A DNA stretch of 64,000 nt from Anaerolineaceae bacterium UBA4890 (GTDB lineage Bacteria > Chloroflexota > Anaerolineae > Anaerolineales > Anaerolineaceae), in NCBI GenBank assembly GCA_002399085.1, contig DHCY01000025.1:1-64000 (forward strand), given 5' to 3'. This document shows positions 9,250-19,003 of this stretch, piece by piece. The notes under the pieces are model-generated. The model had not been told where the DNA came from and did not search any database. It saw only the letters and a list, made by a program, of their open reading frames with translations. Position 1 is the first letter of the stretch. The number at the start of each line of letters is the position of its first letter. The translations under genes were made by a program, and so were the position numbers.

Positions 9250-11804
9250 ACTGGTGGGTTCGATTCCATCTCCTCTGCCAGGGCTTGTTCCCGGGCTTTA
9301 GCGGCGCTTTCTACTTGTTCAGCCGAAATCCTGACCATGGCAGCCAGGCTGTCGCCTTCATCGATGTCCATGATCCTGACACCCTGTGTGGCACGACCTT
9401 GCACCGAAATATCGGTGACCTTCGTCCGCAAAACAATGCCAGCCCTTGTGATGGTGGTGATATCTTCACTTTCCAAAACTACCATTGCCTGGGCGATATC
9501 TCCAATTTCTCCACGGGCTTCCTGGCTGATTGTGGTCACGCCCAAAGTACCGCGTGACTTGGCTAAATACTCATCCAGCGGGGTGCGTTTGCCCTGCCCT
9601 TTGTCGGTGATAACTAAAAGATAGCCATTTTCCTCAACGACATCCATGGAAACAACGCGGTCATCCCCGCGCAGGCGGATGCCAGTCACCCCCATTGTTG
9701 TTCGACCGGTTGGGCGCACCTCTGACTCGTTGAAGCGTAATGCCTTGCCCTGACGCGTGACCATCAGGAGGTCATCCTTACCGCTGGTCATGCGCACCCA
9801 ACCTAATTCATCACCATCGTTCAGGCGGATTGCAATCAAGCCTGAAGGGCGCACGTTGGCAAAATCGGACAGAGGAATTCGTTTTATTCGACCAAGCCGG
9901 GTCGCCATGACACAATATTTCGCCTGGCTAAAGTTTTCCACTGCCAGAACAGCAGTTACGGTCTCTTCGGGTTCAAGATTGATAATGTTCACCAATGGGA
10001 TACCGCGCCCCTGGCGACTCTCTTCGGGCAGTTCAAAGGTGCGTTCAGAATAGACCTTGCCCTTATCAGTGAAGAATAGGATCGTGTCCAACGTACCAGC
10101 ACGCACAAGGAAATTGACCTCATCTTCACCGCGCATGCTCTGACCGATTACCCCGCGACCGCCCCTTCCCTGGCGGCGGTAGGCACTGTCGGAGACACGT
10201 TTGATGTACCCGCGGTTGGTGATCGAGATGAAAACCGGCTCATCCTGTACCAGCGATTCGTCGGAAAGGTCCATTTCAGCATCAGGTGCGATGCGTGTGC
10301 GCCGGGGATCACCATATTTTTCAGAAACTTCGTTGAGGTCAGAGCGAATAATATCAAGAATTTTGTGAGGACTGGCTAAAATATCTTCCAGTTCCTTGAT
10401 CGTTTCCATCAGCTGCTTATATTCGTCTTCAATCTTCTGACGTTCCAGGGCTGCCAGGCGGCGCAGTTGCATATCCAAAATAGCCTGAGCCTGGACATCG
10501 GTCAGGTTGAAGCGCTCGATCAGGCGGGTCTTGGCAACATCGGCATCAGGAGATTCGCGAATAGTCTTGATGACCGCATCCAGGTTTGCAATTGCGATAA
10601 GCAAGCCATCCAGGATGTGGGCGCGTTTTTTGGCTTTGTCCAACTCAAAGAGCGTTCGGCGGGTGATTACCACCTGGCGGTGTTCCAGGTAGAGCTGCAA
10701 GGCGCGCTTCAGCGTGAGCATGCGTGGTTCCTGGTTGACAAGTGCCAGCAGCTGCACAGCAAAGGTGGACTGCAAAGAGGTGAATTTGTAGAGCTGATTC
10801 AGCACCTTTTTGGGTTGAGCGCCGCGCTTCAGTTCAATCACGATGCGCATACCATCGCGGTCCGACTCATCGCGCATGTCAGAGATCGAATCAATCTTGC
10901 CTTCGCGGTGCAATTCAGCAATGCGCTCGATCAGGCTGGTCTTATTCAGCTGATAAGGGATTTCGTTGATGATGATAGCGTAGCGACCTTCGCGAATTTC
11001 GTCGATGGTAGCTTTACCGCGCATTATCAGGTGACCGCGACCGGTGCTGTATGCCTGGCGGATTCCTTCGCGACCAACGATAATGCCGCCGGTGGGAAAA
11101 TCGGGACCAGTGATGTGTTCCATCAGCTCTTCAACGCTAACTTCTTCGATGTCATCATAACGATCGATCAGGAGATTGAGGGCGCTCACCAATTCGCGCA
11201 GGTTGTGCGGGGGGATATTGGTCGCCATACCAACGGCGATACCGTTGGAGCCGTTCATCAACAGGGTTGGAACACGGGCTGGCAAGACCTCGGGTTCCTT
11301 CAGAGAGCCGTCGAAGTTATCAACAAAATCGACCGTATCCTTATCCAGGTCAGCCACGAGCTCGTCAGAGATCTTTGCCAGGCGTGCTTCAGTGTAACGC
11401 ATCGCTGCCGGTGAGTCGCCGTCCACGGAGCCAAAGTTGCCCTGACCCTGGATCAACATGTAACGCATCGAGAAATCCTGTGCCATACGCGCCATCGAGT
11501 CATAAACAGCAGTATCACCATGAGGGTGGTATTTACCTAAAACTTCACCAACGATGCGGGCAGATTTCTTGAAGGGCGTATTCGAGCGGATGCCCATGTC
11601 GTTCATGGCATAGAGAATGCGGCGATGAACGGGTTTAAGACCATCGCGCACATCCGGAAGAGCGCGGGCGACGATCACGCTCATGGCGTAATCGAGGTAT
11701 GCCGTGCGCATCTGATTGTCGATGCCTACGGTTTGCAAACCAGCATCGGGCAGGTTTACCTGGGGAATTTCTGTGTTTTCTGGCAATTCAATTTCTTCAG
11801 TCAT
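9168..11804 (-). CDS. gyrA: DNA gyrase subunit A
   Basis: Full-length (878 residues) type II topoisomerase subunit that cleaves and rejoins DNA in the A2B2 gyrase. The N-terminal breakage-reunion domain has ALPDVRDGLKPVHRR and the catalytic tyrosine Y137 in AMRYTEARL. The quinolone region reads HPHGDTAVYD, with threonine at the position of E. coli Ser83. The C-terminal beta-pinwheel carries a GyrA-box-like QGRGGRG, which favours GyrA over ParC. The protein ends in a glutamate-rich tail that overlaps birA by 82 bp on the opposite strand. gyrB is not adjacent. Confidence 0.97.
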   Translation of the reverse strand: MTEEIELPENTEIPQVNLPDAGLQTVGIDNQMRTAYLDYAMSVIVARALPDVRDGLKPVHRRILYAMNDMGIRSNTPFKKSARIVGEVLGKYHPHGDTAVYDSMARMAQDFSMRYMLIQGQGNFGSVDGDSPAAMRYTEARLAKISDELVADLDKDTVDFVDNFDGSLKEPEVLPARVPTLLMNGSNGIAVGMATNIPPHNLRELVSALNLLIDRYDDIEEVSVEELMEHITGPDFPTGGIIVGREGIRQAYSTGRGHLIMRGKATIDEIREGRYAIIINEIPYQLNKTSLIERIAELHREGKIDSISDMRDESDRDGMRIVIELKRGAQPKKVLNQLYKFTSLQSTFAVQLLALVNQEPRMLTLKRALQLYLEHRQVVITRRTLFELDKAKKRAHILDGLLIAIANLDAVIKTIRESPDADVAKTRLIERFNLTDVQAQAILDMQLRRLAALERQKIEDEYKQLMETIKELEDILASPHKILDIIRSDLNEVSEKYGDPRRTRIAPDAEMDLSDESLVQDEPVFISITNRGYIKRVSDSAYRRQGRGGRGVIGQSMRGEDEVNFLVRAGTLDTILFFTDKGKVYSERTFELPEESRQGRGIPLVNIINLEPEETVTAVLAVENFSQAKYCVMATRLGRIKRIPLSDFANVRPSGLIAIRLNDGDELGWVRMTSGKDDLLMVTRQGKALRFNESEVRPTGRTTMGVTGIRLRGDDRVVSMDVVEENGYLLVITDKGQGKRTPLDEYLAKSRGTLGVTTISQEARGEIGDIAQAMVVLESEDITTITRAGIVLRTKVTDISVQGRATQGVRIMDIDEGDSLAAMVRISAEQVESAAKAREQALAEEMESNPPVQLVEEEEGLEEIEPSEGEDEEENSAD

Positions 11805-11856
11805 AGGTTCTTTCAGCCCAAAAAAAGGCTATTTTTCGTATTTTTGCAACCCTCTA

Positions 11857-11862
11857 ATTATA
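11857..11862 (-). promoter_or_regulatory. -10 box upstream of gyrA
   Basis: The leftward strand reads TATAAT about 55 bases before the gyrA ATG, within an AT-rich region. No convincing -35 hexamer is seen. The rest of 11863-12040 shows only AT-rich sequence. Confidence 0.4.
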
Positions 11863-12044
11863 CCAGAAATTAGAGTTCGATGAATAAATCGCGTCTGAGG
11901 CAAAAAAAAGGTGAAAATTCAAAAATAATTGTTAACAAACCATTCGTGGTCTACCTGACCCAATCTTATCGTCGTGCAAACGTTTCGATCTTGTTGTTAC
12001 ACTAAGATCAAGAGATGGCAGTGCCCTGATAGCACACAACAAAA

Positions 12045-12067
12045 AGCCCGGTTTTGTAACCGGGCGG
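12045..12067 (-). terminator. Intrinsic terminator of the FHA gene
   Basis: In the leftward direction the stem CCCGGTT / AACCGGG lies 20 bases past the FHA stop and is followed by CTTTTTG. This is a typical Rho-independent terminator. Confidence 0.8.
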
Positions 12068-12087
12068 GAATATTCAGGTTGACAGAA

Positions 12088-12678
12088 TTAGTAACAACCA
12101 GGCAGGCGGTTGAAAGTCAGGAAGCACCACCAGGAAGCCGGCATAAAGGTCAACACCAGCCCAATGATGATCAGGATAATCAGCAAAATCACCAAAAAAT
12201 TCAAATACCACGGTTTGCGTGGCTTTGGTGCCGGGGTGGGTTCCGGTGCCAGCTCGCGTTGCGGGATTGGAGCTTCGATTGCCTGGTAAACCGGCTCGCG
12301 CTTGGGCTGGACCGGTTCAGGCTGCGGTGCCGGAGCGCCGTAGGTGGGTGTGTAAGTAGCTGCCTGCTCAGCGCCTGCCCATTCAAAACTCATCACGGTG
12401 CTTTCTGCCAGGGTTACCAGGTCTCCATTGGAAAGACGTTTTGGCGCGCTAAGGCGAACACCATTAAGAAAAGTGCCGTTGGTGGAACCCAGGTCTTCAA
12501 CATAGACGCCGTCGGCATTGACAATAAAGCGGGCGTGCCGACGCGAAATCTCGGCATCAGGCACAGGGATGTCATTGCCAAGATCCCGACCCAGACCGAC
12601 TTCGGGCTTATCCAGATAATAACTGGACCCAGGAATAGGACCAGAACGCATAACAATTTGAGGTTTATTTTCAGCCAT
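12088..12678 (-). CDS. FHA-domain protein with C-terminal membrane anchor
   Basis: Residues 20-100 are a forkhead-associated domain, which binds phosphothreonine. The conserved GLGRD, SRRHARF and GSTNGTFLNG motifs are all present. A proline-rich linker (about 110-155) leads to one transmembrane helix (about 162-182) and a short tail, so the FHA domain faces the cytoplasm on a stalk. It probably reports Ser/Thr kinase signalling at the membrane; no kinase gene is in the window. Its promoter is flanked by a perfect 13-bp inverted repeat. Confidence 0.9.
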   Translation of the reverse strand: MAENKPQIVMRSGPIPGSSYYLDKPEVGLGRDLGNDIPVPDAEISRRHARFIVNADGVYVEDLGSTNGTFLNGVRLSAPKRLSNGDLVTLAESTVMSFEWAGAEQAATYTPTYGAPAPQPEPVQPKREPVYQAIEAPIPQRELAPEPTPAPKPRKPWYLNFLVILLIILIIIGLVLTFMPASWWCFLTFNRLPGCY

Positions 12679-12695
12679 TGCAACTCCTGGTATCT

Positions 12696-12761
12696 AATTG
12701 CTTGTAGTTTCAATAAGTGTACCGATTTTTGCTCGATAAGTCAATTTTACTACAAGCAATT
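12696..12761 (-). promoter_or_regulatory. FHA gene promoter enclosed by a 13-bp inverted repeat
   Basis: Leftward -35 TTGACT (plus-strand 12739-12744) and -10 TACACT (12716-12721) are 17 bases apart. Perfect 13-base arms lie at 12696-12708 (AATTGCTTGTAGT) and 12749-12761 (its reverse complement), one on each side of the promoter. The layout suggests two half-operators or a loop-forming operator. Confidence 0.6.
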
Positions 12762-12820
12762 TGCAATTCTGTTTGATAGCTTACACAGGGCAGATTGCCT
12801 GTCCTGAACCGTTGTTTCTG

Positions 12821-12849
12821 TTGACGTTTGGAAAAAACCCTGCTATTAT
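12821..12849 (+). promoter_or_regulatory. Promoter of the YvcK-like gene
   Basis: TTGACG (12821-12826), a 17-base spacer and TATTAT (12844-12849). The start codon at 12860 is only ten bases beyond the -10 box and lacks a Shine-Dalgarno, so the transcript should have no, or almost no, leader. Confidence 0.7.
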
Positions 12850-12859
12850 CAGATTAATT

Positions 12860-14191
12860 ATGACCCCCATTGAAAAATCAAATTGGCTCAAACGCTTAAT
12901 GCTCAGGATAAAACATGAGTCACGCTGGCTCACGCCTGGCACTGGCTATAAGCGTTGGTTAGCCTTGACCATCATCGGTGCCATGCTGCTCGGCTTGGGT
13001 CTGGCGGTGGTGATATTGGATTACTACCGCTCGACCACCAGCGAATTCCTCACCCCAATCCTGGCGGTGCTTTCTTTGCGTTTCCTGGACCGACCGATCC
13101 GATTTCTTCTTTTTGGCGGCTTAGGGTTCATCATGATCCTGGTCGGTATCTGGGGTGCCAACCGCTCGTTGCTTAAGCCTTTTGAAGCCGGTGGCAAACC
13201 GGTCTGGGATACCCTGCAAAATTACCGTCAGCGAGAGAAGGGAGTCAAAGTGGTTGTGATCGGGGGCGGGCATGGGCTCTCGGCTCTGCTGCGAGGTATC
13301 AAAGCTTATACTCACAACATCACTGCCATCGTAACGGTAGCGGATAATGGCGGTTCTTCTGGTGAATTGCGCCGCGATATGGGCGTTTTACCCCCCGGAG
13401 ACATTCGCAACTGCCTGGCGGCATTAAGTAGTGATGAAGCCCTGCTTTCCCAGGTTTTCCAATACCGCTTTCATTCGGGGGCTGGTTTGGAAGGGCACTC
13501 ACTGGGCAACCTCCTTATTACCGCCATGAGCGAGATTACCGGTAGTTTTGAGGAGGCGGTCGCGGAATCGGGTCGTGTGCTTGCCATTTACGGGCAGGTA
13601 CTGCCATCCACCATAAGCAATGTCAACCTGGTGGGGGAACTCCAGGAGACTCCTGAGAGAGCGCCCATCGTTGTGCATGGTGAATCCGAAATAACAGAGA
13701 CTCCCGGCGTGGTAAACAAAGTTTGGCTGGAACCGGATGGTATTTTAGCTTACCCCCCCACGATCCAGGCGATCTTGAACGCAGATCTGATCCTGATCGG
13801 ACCGGGCAGTTTGTATACCAGCATTTTGCCCAACCTGTTGGTCAAAGACCTGACCGAAGCAATCCAGGCGAGCAAGGCAGAAGCCTACTATATCTGCAAT
13901 GTGGCGACTCAGCGCGGTGAAACGGATGGCTTTAATGCTTCAGATCATGTGACTGTACTCGAACAACACATCCAGAAGCGGATTTTCAGCCTGGTTCTCT
14001 GCAACCGGAATTTTAAAGGCGAGTTGGGTCACGATACGGATTGGGTGGTAGCAGACCAGGAATTACATGAAAAATACCGGGTTTACGAATGCGACCTGGT
14101 GGACGACCTTTATCCCTGGCGGCACAGTTCCAAAAAGTTAGCAAAAACGATCATGAACCTCTACGAAGAACGAACCGGTCCACTAAATTAA
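12860..14191 (+). CDS. YvcK/CofD-like protein with N-terminal membrane segments
   Basis: Residues 30-105 hold two to three hydrophobic helices. From about residue 122 the protein is a YvcK/CofD-family domain, with VVVIGGGHGLSALLRGI, TVADNGGSSGELRRDMG, PPGDIRNCLAAL and IGPGSLYTSILPNLLV. YvcK proteins bind UDP-sugars and are needed for gluconeogenic growth and cell shape. The membrane-anchored form is common in Gram-positive-like lineages. The gene is immediately upstream of gap-pgk, consistent with a link to central carbon metabolism. The ATG at 12860 is chosen because it fits the promoter at 12821-12849. Confidence 0.88.
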   Translation: MTPIEKSNWLKRLMLRIKHESRWLTPGTGYKRWLALTIIGAMLLGLGLAVVILDYYRSTTSEFLTPILAVLSLRFLDRPIRFLLFGGLGFIMILVGIWGANRSLLKPFEAGGKPVWDTLQNYRQREKGVKVVVIGGGHGLSALLRGIKAYTHNITAIVTVADNGGSSGELRRDMGVLPPGDIRNCLAALSSDEALLSQVFQYRFHSGAGLEGHSLGNLLITAMSEITGSFEEAVAESGRVLAIYGQVLPSTISNVNLVGELQETPERAPIVVHGESEITETPGVVNKVWLEPDGILAYPPTIQAILNADLILIGPGSLYTSILPNLLVKDLTEAIQASKAEAYYICNVATQRGETDGFNASDHVTVLEQHIQKRIFSLVLCNRNFKGELGHDTDWVVADQELHEKYRVYECDLVDDLYPWRHSSKKLAKTIMNLYEERTGPLN

Positions 14192-14236
14192 TAATTTGTT
14201 TATACACTTTCCTCGATAACTGTACAGCAATTGGAC

Positions 14237-14242
14237 TATAAT
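14237..14242 (+). promoter_or_regulatory. -10 box of the gap promoter
   Basis: A perfect TATAAT lies 80 bases before the gap start, leaving a leader of about 70 bases. No good -35 match is visible at the right distance. Confidence 0.5.
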
Positions 14243-14321
14243 TATTAGCAGAATTGGAACAGATTCTAAAATTAGCACCTGCACCGCAGGTGAAACCAAA
14301 CATTTCAAAATGGAGGAAGTT

Positions 14322-15377
14322 ATGAAAACTCAAGTTGGTATTAACGGTTTCGGCCGCATTGGACGCCTGGTCTTAAAGGCGATTTTAGAACGGGCAAATG
14401 ACGCTTTGGAAGTGGTCGCTGTAAACGATCTGTTTGACGTAAAACAGAACGCGCACCTGTTCAAATATGACTCCACATATGGAACCTTCGCTGGAGAGGT
14501 CAGTGTCAACGAAGCCAATAACTTGGTGATCAATGGTAAGGAAATCAAGGTCTTCACTGAAAAAGATCCTGGCAATTTGCCCTGGGCTGAGTATGGTGTG
14601 GATATCGTGATTGAAAGCACTGGTGTTTTCACCAATGCCAAATCAGACCCCGCTACCGGTAAGATCGGTGCCGATGCACACATCCTTCGCGGCGGTGCCA
14701 AGAAGGTCGTCATTTCTGCTCCTGCAAAAGGGGAAGATGCCACCATCGTCCTGGGTGTTAATGAAGAAGTCTATGACCCTGCCAAGCACCATATCGTCTC
14801 TAACGCTTCTTGTACTACCAACTGCCTGGCACCAGCTGCCAAGATTGTCAATGATCACTTCAAGATCAAGAATGCAATGATGACCACAGTTCACTCCTAC
14901 ACCAACGACCAGGTAATTCTGGATACCGGTCATAAGAAAGACATTCGTCGCTCACGTGCTGCTGGTCTGAACATCATCCCCACCACCACTGGTGCTGCCA
15001 AGGCTGTTGCCCTGGTTATTCCTGATCTCAAGGGTAAGTTTGATGGCTATGCTCTACGCGTGCCTACCCCCACCGTTTCAATCGTCGATTTTGTCGCCGA
15101 GGTTGAAAATCCTGTCACCCTCGAAGCGCTGAATAATGCCTTTAAAGAAGCCGCTGACGGTCCGATGAAGGGCATTCTGGGTTATTCCACCGGTGAATAC
15201 GATCAACCATTAGTATCAAGCGACTACCGGGGCGACTCCCGCTCATCCATCGTTGACCTGGACAAGAATATGGTCATGGGTGGCAACCTGGTGAAAGTAG
15301 TAACCTGGTACGACAATGAATGGGGCTACTCTTGCCGCACTGCCGACCTGGCAAAATACGTTGCAGAACGACTTTAG
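14322..15377 (+). CDS. gap: Glyceraldehyde-3-phosphate dehydrogenase
   Basis: This enzyme oxidises glyceraldehyde 3-phosphate with NAD(P)+ and phosphate in glycolysis and runs in reverse in gluconeogenesis. The Rossmann motif INGFGRIGR starts the protein. The catalytic cysteine is C164 in SNASCTTNCLAP. HSYTNDQ and WYDNEWGYSCR complete the signature. The ATG at 14322 is preceded by GGAGGAAG; an in-frame ATG at 14310 contains that ribosome site and is therefore rejected. pgk follows after 78 bases. Confidence 0.97.
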   Translation: MKTQVGINGFGRIGRLVLKAILERANDALEVVAVNDLFDVKQNAHLFKYDSTYGTFAGEVSVNEANNLVINGKEIKVFTEKDPGNLPWAEYGVDIVIESTGVFTNAKSDPATGKIGADAHILRGGAKKVVISAPAKGEDATIVLGVNEEVYDPAKHHIVSNASCTTNCLAPAAKIVNDHFKIKNAMMTTVHSYTNDQVILDTGHKKDIRRSRAAGLNIIPTTTGAAKAVALVIPDLKGKFDGYALRVPTPTVSIVDFVAEVENPVTLEALNNAFKEAADGPMKGILGYSTGEYDQPLVSSDYRGDSRSSIVDLDKNMVMGGNLVKVVTWYDNEWGYSCRTADLAKYVAERL

Positions 15378-15400
15378 AGCCGTAGTACACGAAAACATTC

Positions 15401-15444
15401 ACAGTGCGCATTGCTGATTAAAACAGTAAGGCGCACTGTTTTAT
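15401..15444 (+). promoter_or_regulatory. Stem-loop between gap and pgk
   Basis: Perfect 9-bp arms ACAGTGCGC (15401-15409) and GCGCACTGT (15431-15439) with a 21-base loop, followed by TTTTAT and then the pgk ribosome site. It could be a partial terminator or a processing/stability element that sets the gap to pgk ratio. Confidence 0.5.
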
Positions 15445-15455
15445 AAGGAGGTATT

Positions 15456-16631
<1,176 letters not shown>

Positions 16632-16649
16632 TATCTTAATTTACACATG

Positions 16650-16686
16650 CAAAAAGCCGCCACAACAAGGCGGCTCTTTGTTTTTA
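16650..16686 (+). terminator. Terminator after pgk
   Basis: Stem AGCCGCC / GGCGGCT with loop ACAACAA, followed by CTTTGTTTTTAA. Confidence 0.85.
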
Positions 16687-16746
16687 ACTGAACAAAATTG
16701 TGATAGAATTCATCGGGATGAATTGCCCCTCATTTTTTGTGGGGGT

Positions 16747-17445
16747 ATGGGCAAAATAATGAAAAAGAGTTACTTATCTTTAGTTGTGGATATGTTGTTA
16801 ATAACAAGCACTTTATTGAGTGCCTGCAATTATTATGCCGTGCCAACTGTGTCTGAAGAAGAACTAGCGATGCAGGTCGCTGGCACACGTGCTGCTCTGT
16901 CTACTCAAAGCGCTGTCGAAACCATGATTGTCCAACTGGAAGAGTTGAAGAATCAACCCACTTGTCCTGCCTGCCCCACGTGCCCGCCTGCTCCAACTGC
17001 CACACCAATCGAAACCGTAGAACCGACTGAAGAAAATCCACAGTCTGTGATAATCACACCCATCGGAGACGTGACAAACCCCGATTGCCTGCGTTTCGAT
17101 TTTTTGGGCGATGTCAATTACCCACCTGATTCGGTACTTGAACCTAATGAAGAATTTACCAAAACCTGGTGGGTGCGGAACAGCGGAGCTTGTTCGTGGA
17201 CGAAACAATTTGATCTGGTCTTGTCTGGTGGAGATCCGCTTGGAACAGACGGCACTTCCGATTTCACGATAGAAGTCGCGCCTGGTGAGAGTGTGCAGTT
17301 ATCTCTTCCGGGATTGGTGGCACCTTCCAGTCCTGGCACATATTACAGTTATTGGCTAATCTCAACTCCTCTTGGGAGAAGTATCGGTTATGGTCCCAAC
17401 CAGCAATGGGGGCTGGGAATCAAAATTATCGTCGCCTTTGATTAA
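16747..17445 (+). CDS. Lipoprotein with NBR1-like Ig domain (first copy)
   Basis: A lipoprotein signal peptide ends at C27 (LLSAC) if the ATG at 16747 is used; the ATG at 16759 is an equal choice. A helical stretch and a low-complexity Cys/Pro/Thr linker (about 80-110) lead to an NBR1-type immunoglobulin-like domain. Its landmarks are FTKTWWVRNSGACSW, the VAPGESVQLSL strand and YYSYWLIS. The domain is frequent in exported proteins of Chloroflexota and probably mediates binding or anchoring at the cell surface. Its ligand is unknown. The next gene is a paralogue. Confidence 0.82.
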   Translation: MGKIMKKSYLSLVVDMLLITSTLLSACNYYAVPTVSEEELAMQVAGTRAALSTQSAVETMIVQLEELKNQPTCPACPTCPPAPTATPIETVEPTEENPQSVIITPIGDVTNPDCLRFDFLGDVNYPPDSVLEPNEEFTKTWWVRNSGACSWTKQFDLVLSGGDPLGTDGTSDFTIEVAPGESVQLSLPGLVAPSSPGTYYSYWLISTPLGRSIGYGPNQQWGLGIKIIVAFD

Positions 17446-17450
17446 CACAT

Positions 17451-17472
17451 CGCCTGCGAGGCGTTTTTTTTT
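17451..17472 (+). terminator. Terminator after the first NBR1-Ig lipoprotein
   Basis: A short stem CGCCT / AGGCG with loop GCG is followed directly by nine T. Confidence 0.8.
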
Positions 17473-17636
17473 GATTTAACCGTATTGAATACTTTTTTTC
17501 TACAAATCATTGAAAAACAACATCTGAAGCGGTATAAATTTTATTGTGTATATATTTTTCATCCTATAGGTTCGGAACTTTTATGTCAACTTCTTCGTCT
17601 TGATTAGAGAAGAGTCCTTCGATAAAGGAGTTTAAA

Positions 17637-18863
17637 ATGGACACTATTAGACCGATCAAAAATAAGTATTTTTCACTTGCCGCTTTGTTCATTGTGGTGT
17701 TGTTAATAATTTCTGCCTGTGTGCCTCCAACACCTCCAGGTGACCCCATCGAACAAGCAATGCAAACCCTGGAAGCCCAGGCTACACAGGATTATTATGC
17801 TACCTCGATTGCCCAATTGTCGACCCTGCAGGCGACCCAATCGGGCACGATAGCACCTGATCCTACCAATATCAATCAGCCCCCAACCCAGTCTGTCCCT
17901 ACTGCTGTGATTACTGTTCCTGCGAACACTGCTGTGCCACCGACATCGGTTCCGCCTACAGCCACCCCTGTTCCGCCGACACCCACGCCCAGACCCTGCC
18001 TGCAAATTACTTTTGTCAGCGACCTGAGCATACCCGACGGCACCAAACTGAATGCTGGCAGCGCCTTCACCAAAACCTGGCGGCTGCAGAATTCGGGCAG
18101 CTGTAAATGGGACAAAGGCTTTGATATCGTCTTCGTAAAAGGCAATCAATTGGGCGCGAATGCAGTCTATGACCTGCCCCAGGAAGTTTCGCCTGGTCAG
18201 GCTATCGACATCAGCATCAATATGGTTGCCCCCTCTGTAAATGGAAAATACAACTCAGAATGGATGCTGAAGAGCAGCGGCGGAGTGACCTTTGGTTCAG
18301 GCAGCGATTCCAAGGGAACCTTTTGGGTCAGAATGGAAAGTATCAACGGTCAGGGCGTTTTCTATAACTTTGCTGAAAGTGTTTGCTCAGCCAAATGGAC
18401 CAATGGGCTCCGGCAATCGCTTTCCTGCCCTGGCAATGAAAAAGATGATGTGAAAAAAGGTTATGCTCTTTCCAAGGGTAAACCGACACGCGAAGATGGC
18501 GGCACTGAAAATGAAATCGGATTGGTCACCCGACCTAACGACGCCGCAGACGGCTATGTACAAGGCGTTTACCCCGCCGTGACGATTAAGGATGGCGACA
18601 AATTCCGTGCTACTATTCAATGTGAAGCCGGTAGTACTGGCTGCGATATCAAATTTGAGGTGTACTACACTATTGAAGGTCAAAAAACCACTTCCTTAGG
18701 CACGTGGCATGAAGTCTTCGATAACAATTGGACGAATGTTGATATCGATCTTTCATTCCTGGCTGGCAAGCAGGTTGTCTTCAACCTGGTGGTCTGGAAT
18801 GAAGGCTCAACCCAAAATAACCGTGGTTTGTGGTTGTTCCCCATTATCTATCGCACCAAGTAA
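17637..18863 (+). CDS. Lipoprotein with NBR1-like Ig domain and C-terminal beta domain (second copy)
   Basis: A signal peptide with lipobox IISAC places the lipidated cysteine at C28. A Pro/Thr/Val-rich linker covers about residues 80-118. An NBR1-type Ig domain (about 120-240; TKTWRLQNSGSCKW, EVSPGQAIDISI) is related to that of the preceding gene. A further 165-residue region, probably a beta-sandwich (YVQGVYPAVTIKDGD, DNNWTNVDIDLSFLAGK), completes the protein. It is probably exposed outside the cytoplasmic membrane. AAGGAG precedes the start. A strong terminator follows. Confidence 0.85.
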   Translation: MDTIRPIKNKYFSLAALFIVVLLIISACVPPTPPGDPIEQAMQTLEAQATQDYYATSIAQLSTLQATQSGTIAPDPTNINQPPTQSVPTAVITVPANTAVPPTSVPPTATPVPPTPTPRPCLQITFVSDLSIPDGTKLNAGSAFTKTWRLQNSGSCKWDKGFDIVFVKGNQLGANAVYDLPQEVSPGQAIDISINMVAPSVNGKYNSEWMLKSSGGVTFGSGSDSKGTFWVRMESINGQGVFYNFAESVCSAKWTNGLRQSLSCPGNEKDDVKKGYALSKGKPTREDGGTENEIGLVTRPNDAADGYVQGVYPAVTIKDGDKFRATIQCEAGSTGCDIKFEVYYTIEGQKTTSLGTWHEVFDNNWTNVDIDLSFLAGKQVVFNLVVWNEGSTQNNRGLWLFPIIYRTK

Positions 18864-18883
18864 CAATACGCCAAGTTTAGATG

Positions 18884-18918
18884 AGAAGGGACGATCGAAA
18901 GGTCGTCCCTTCATTTAT
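18884..18918 (+). terminator. Terminator after the second NBR1-Ig lipoprotein
   Basis: A long stem GAAGGGACGA(C) / (G)TCGTCCCTTC closes over a short loop and is followed by ATTTAT. The tail is weak, but the 11-bp stem is perfect. Confidence 0.75.
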
Positions 18919-19003
18919 CCCCAGTTGCTATTTTTGCGGTCAACCAGACCTGCCTTCGTGTTAGAATTCATTTATTCCAAGAACATAGAAAGGAAATAAA
19001 AAT

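Noticed and set aside
10467..11414. A 315-codon open frame on the plus strand.
   Set aside because: It lies entirely antisense to gyrA, has no ribosome site and no recognisable domain; it is a shadow of the gyrA codon pattern.
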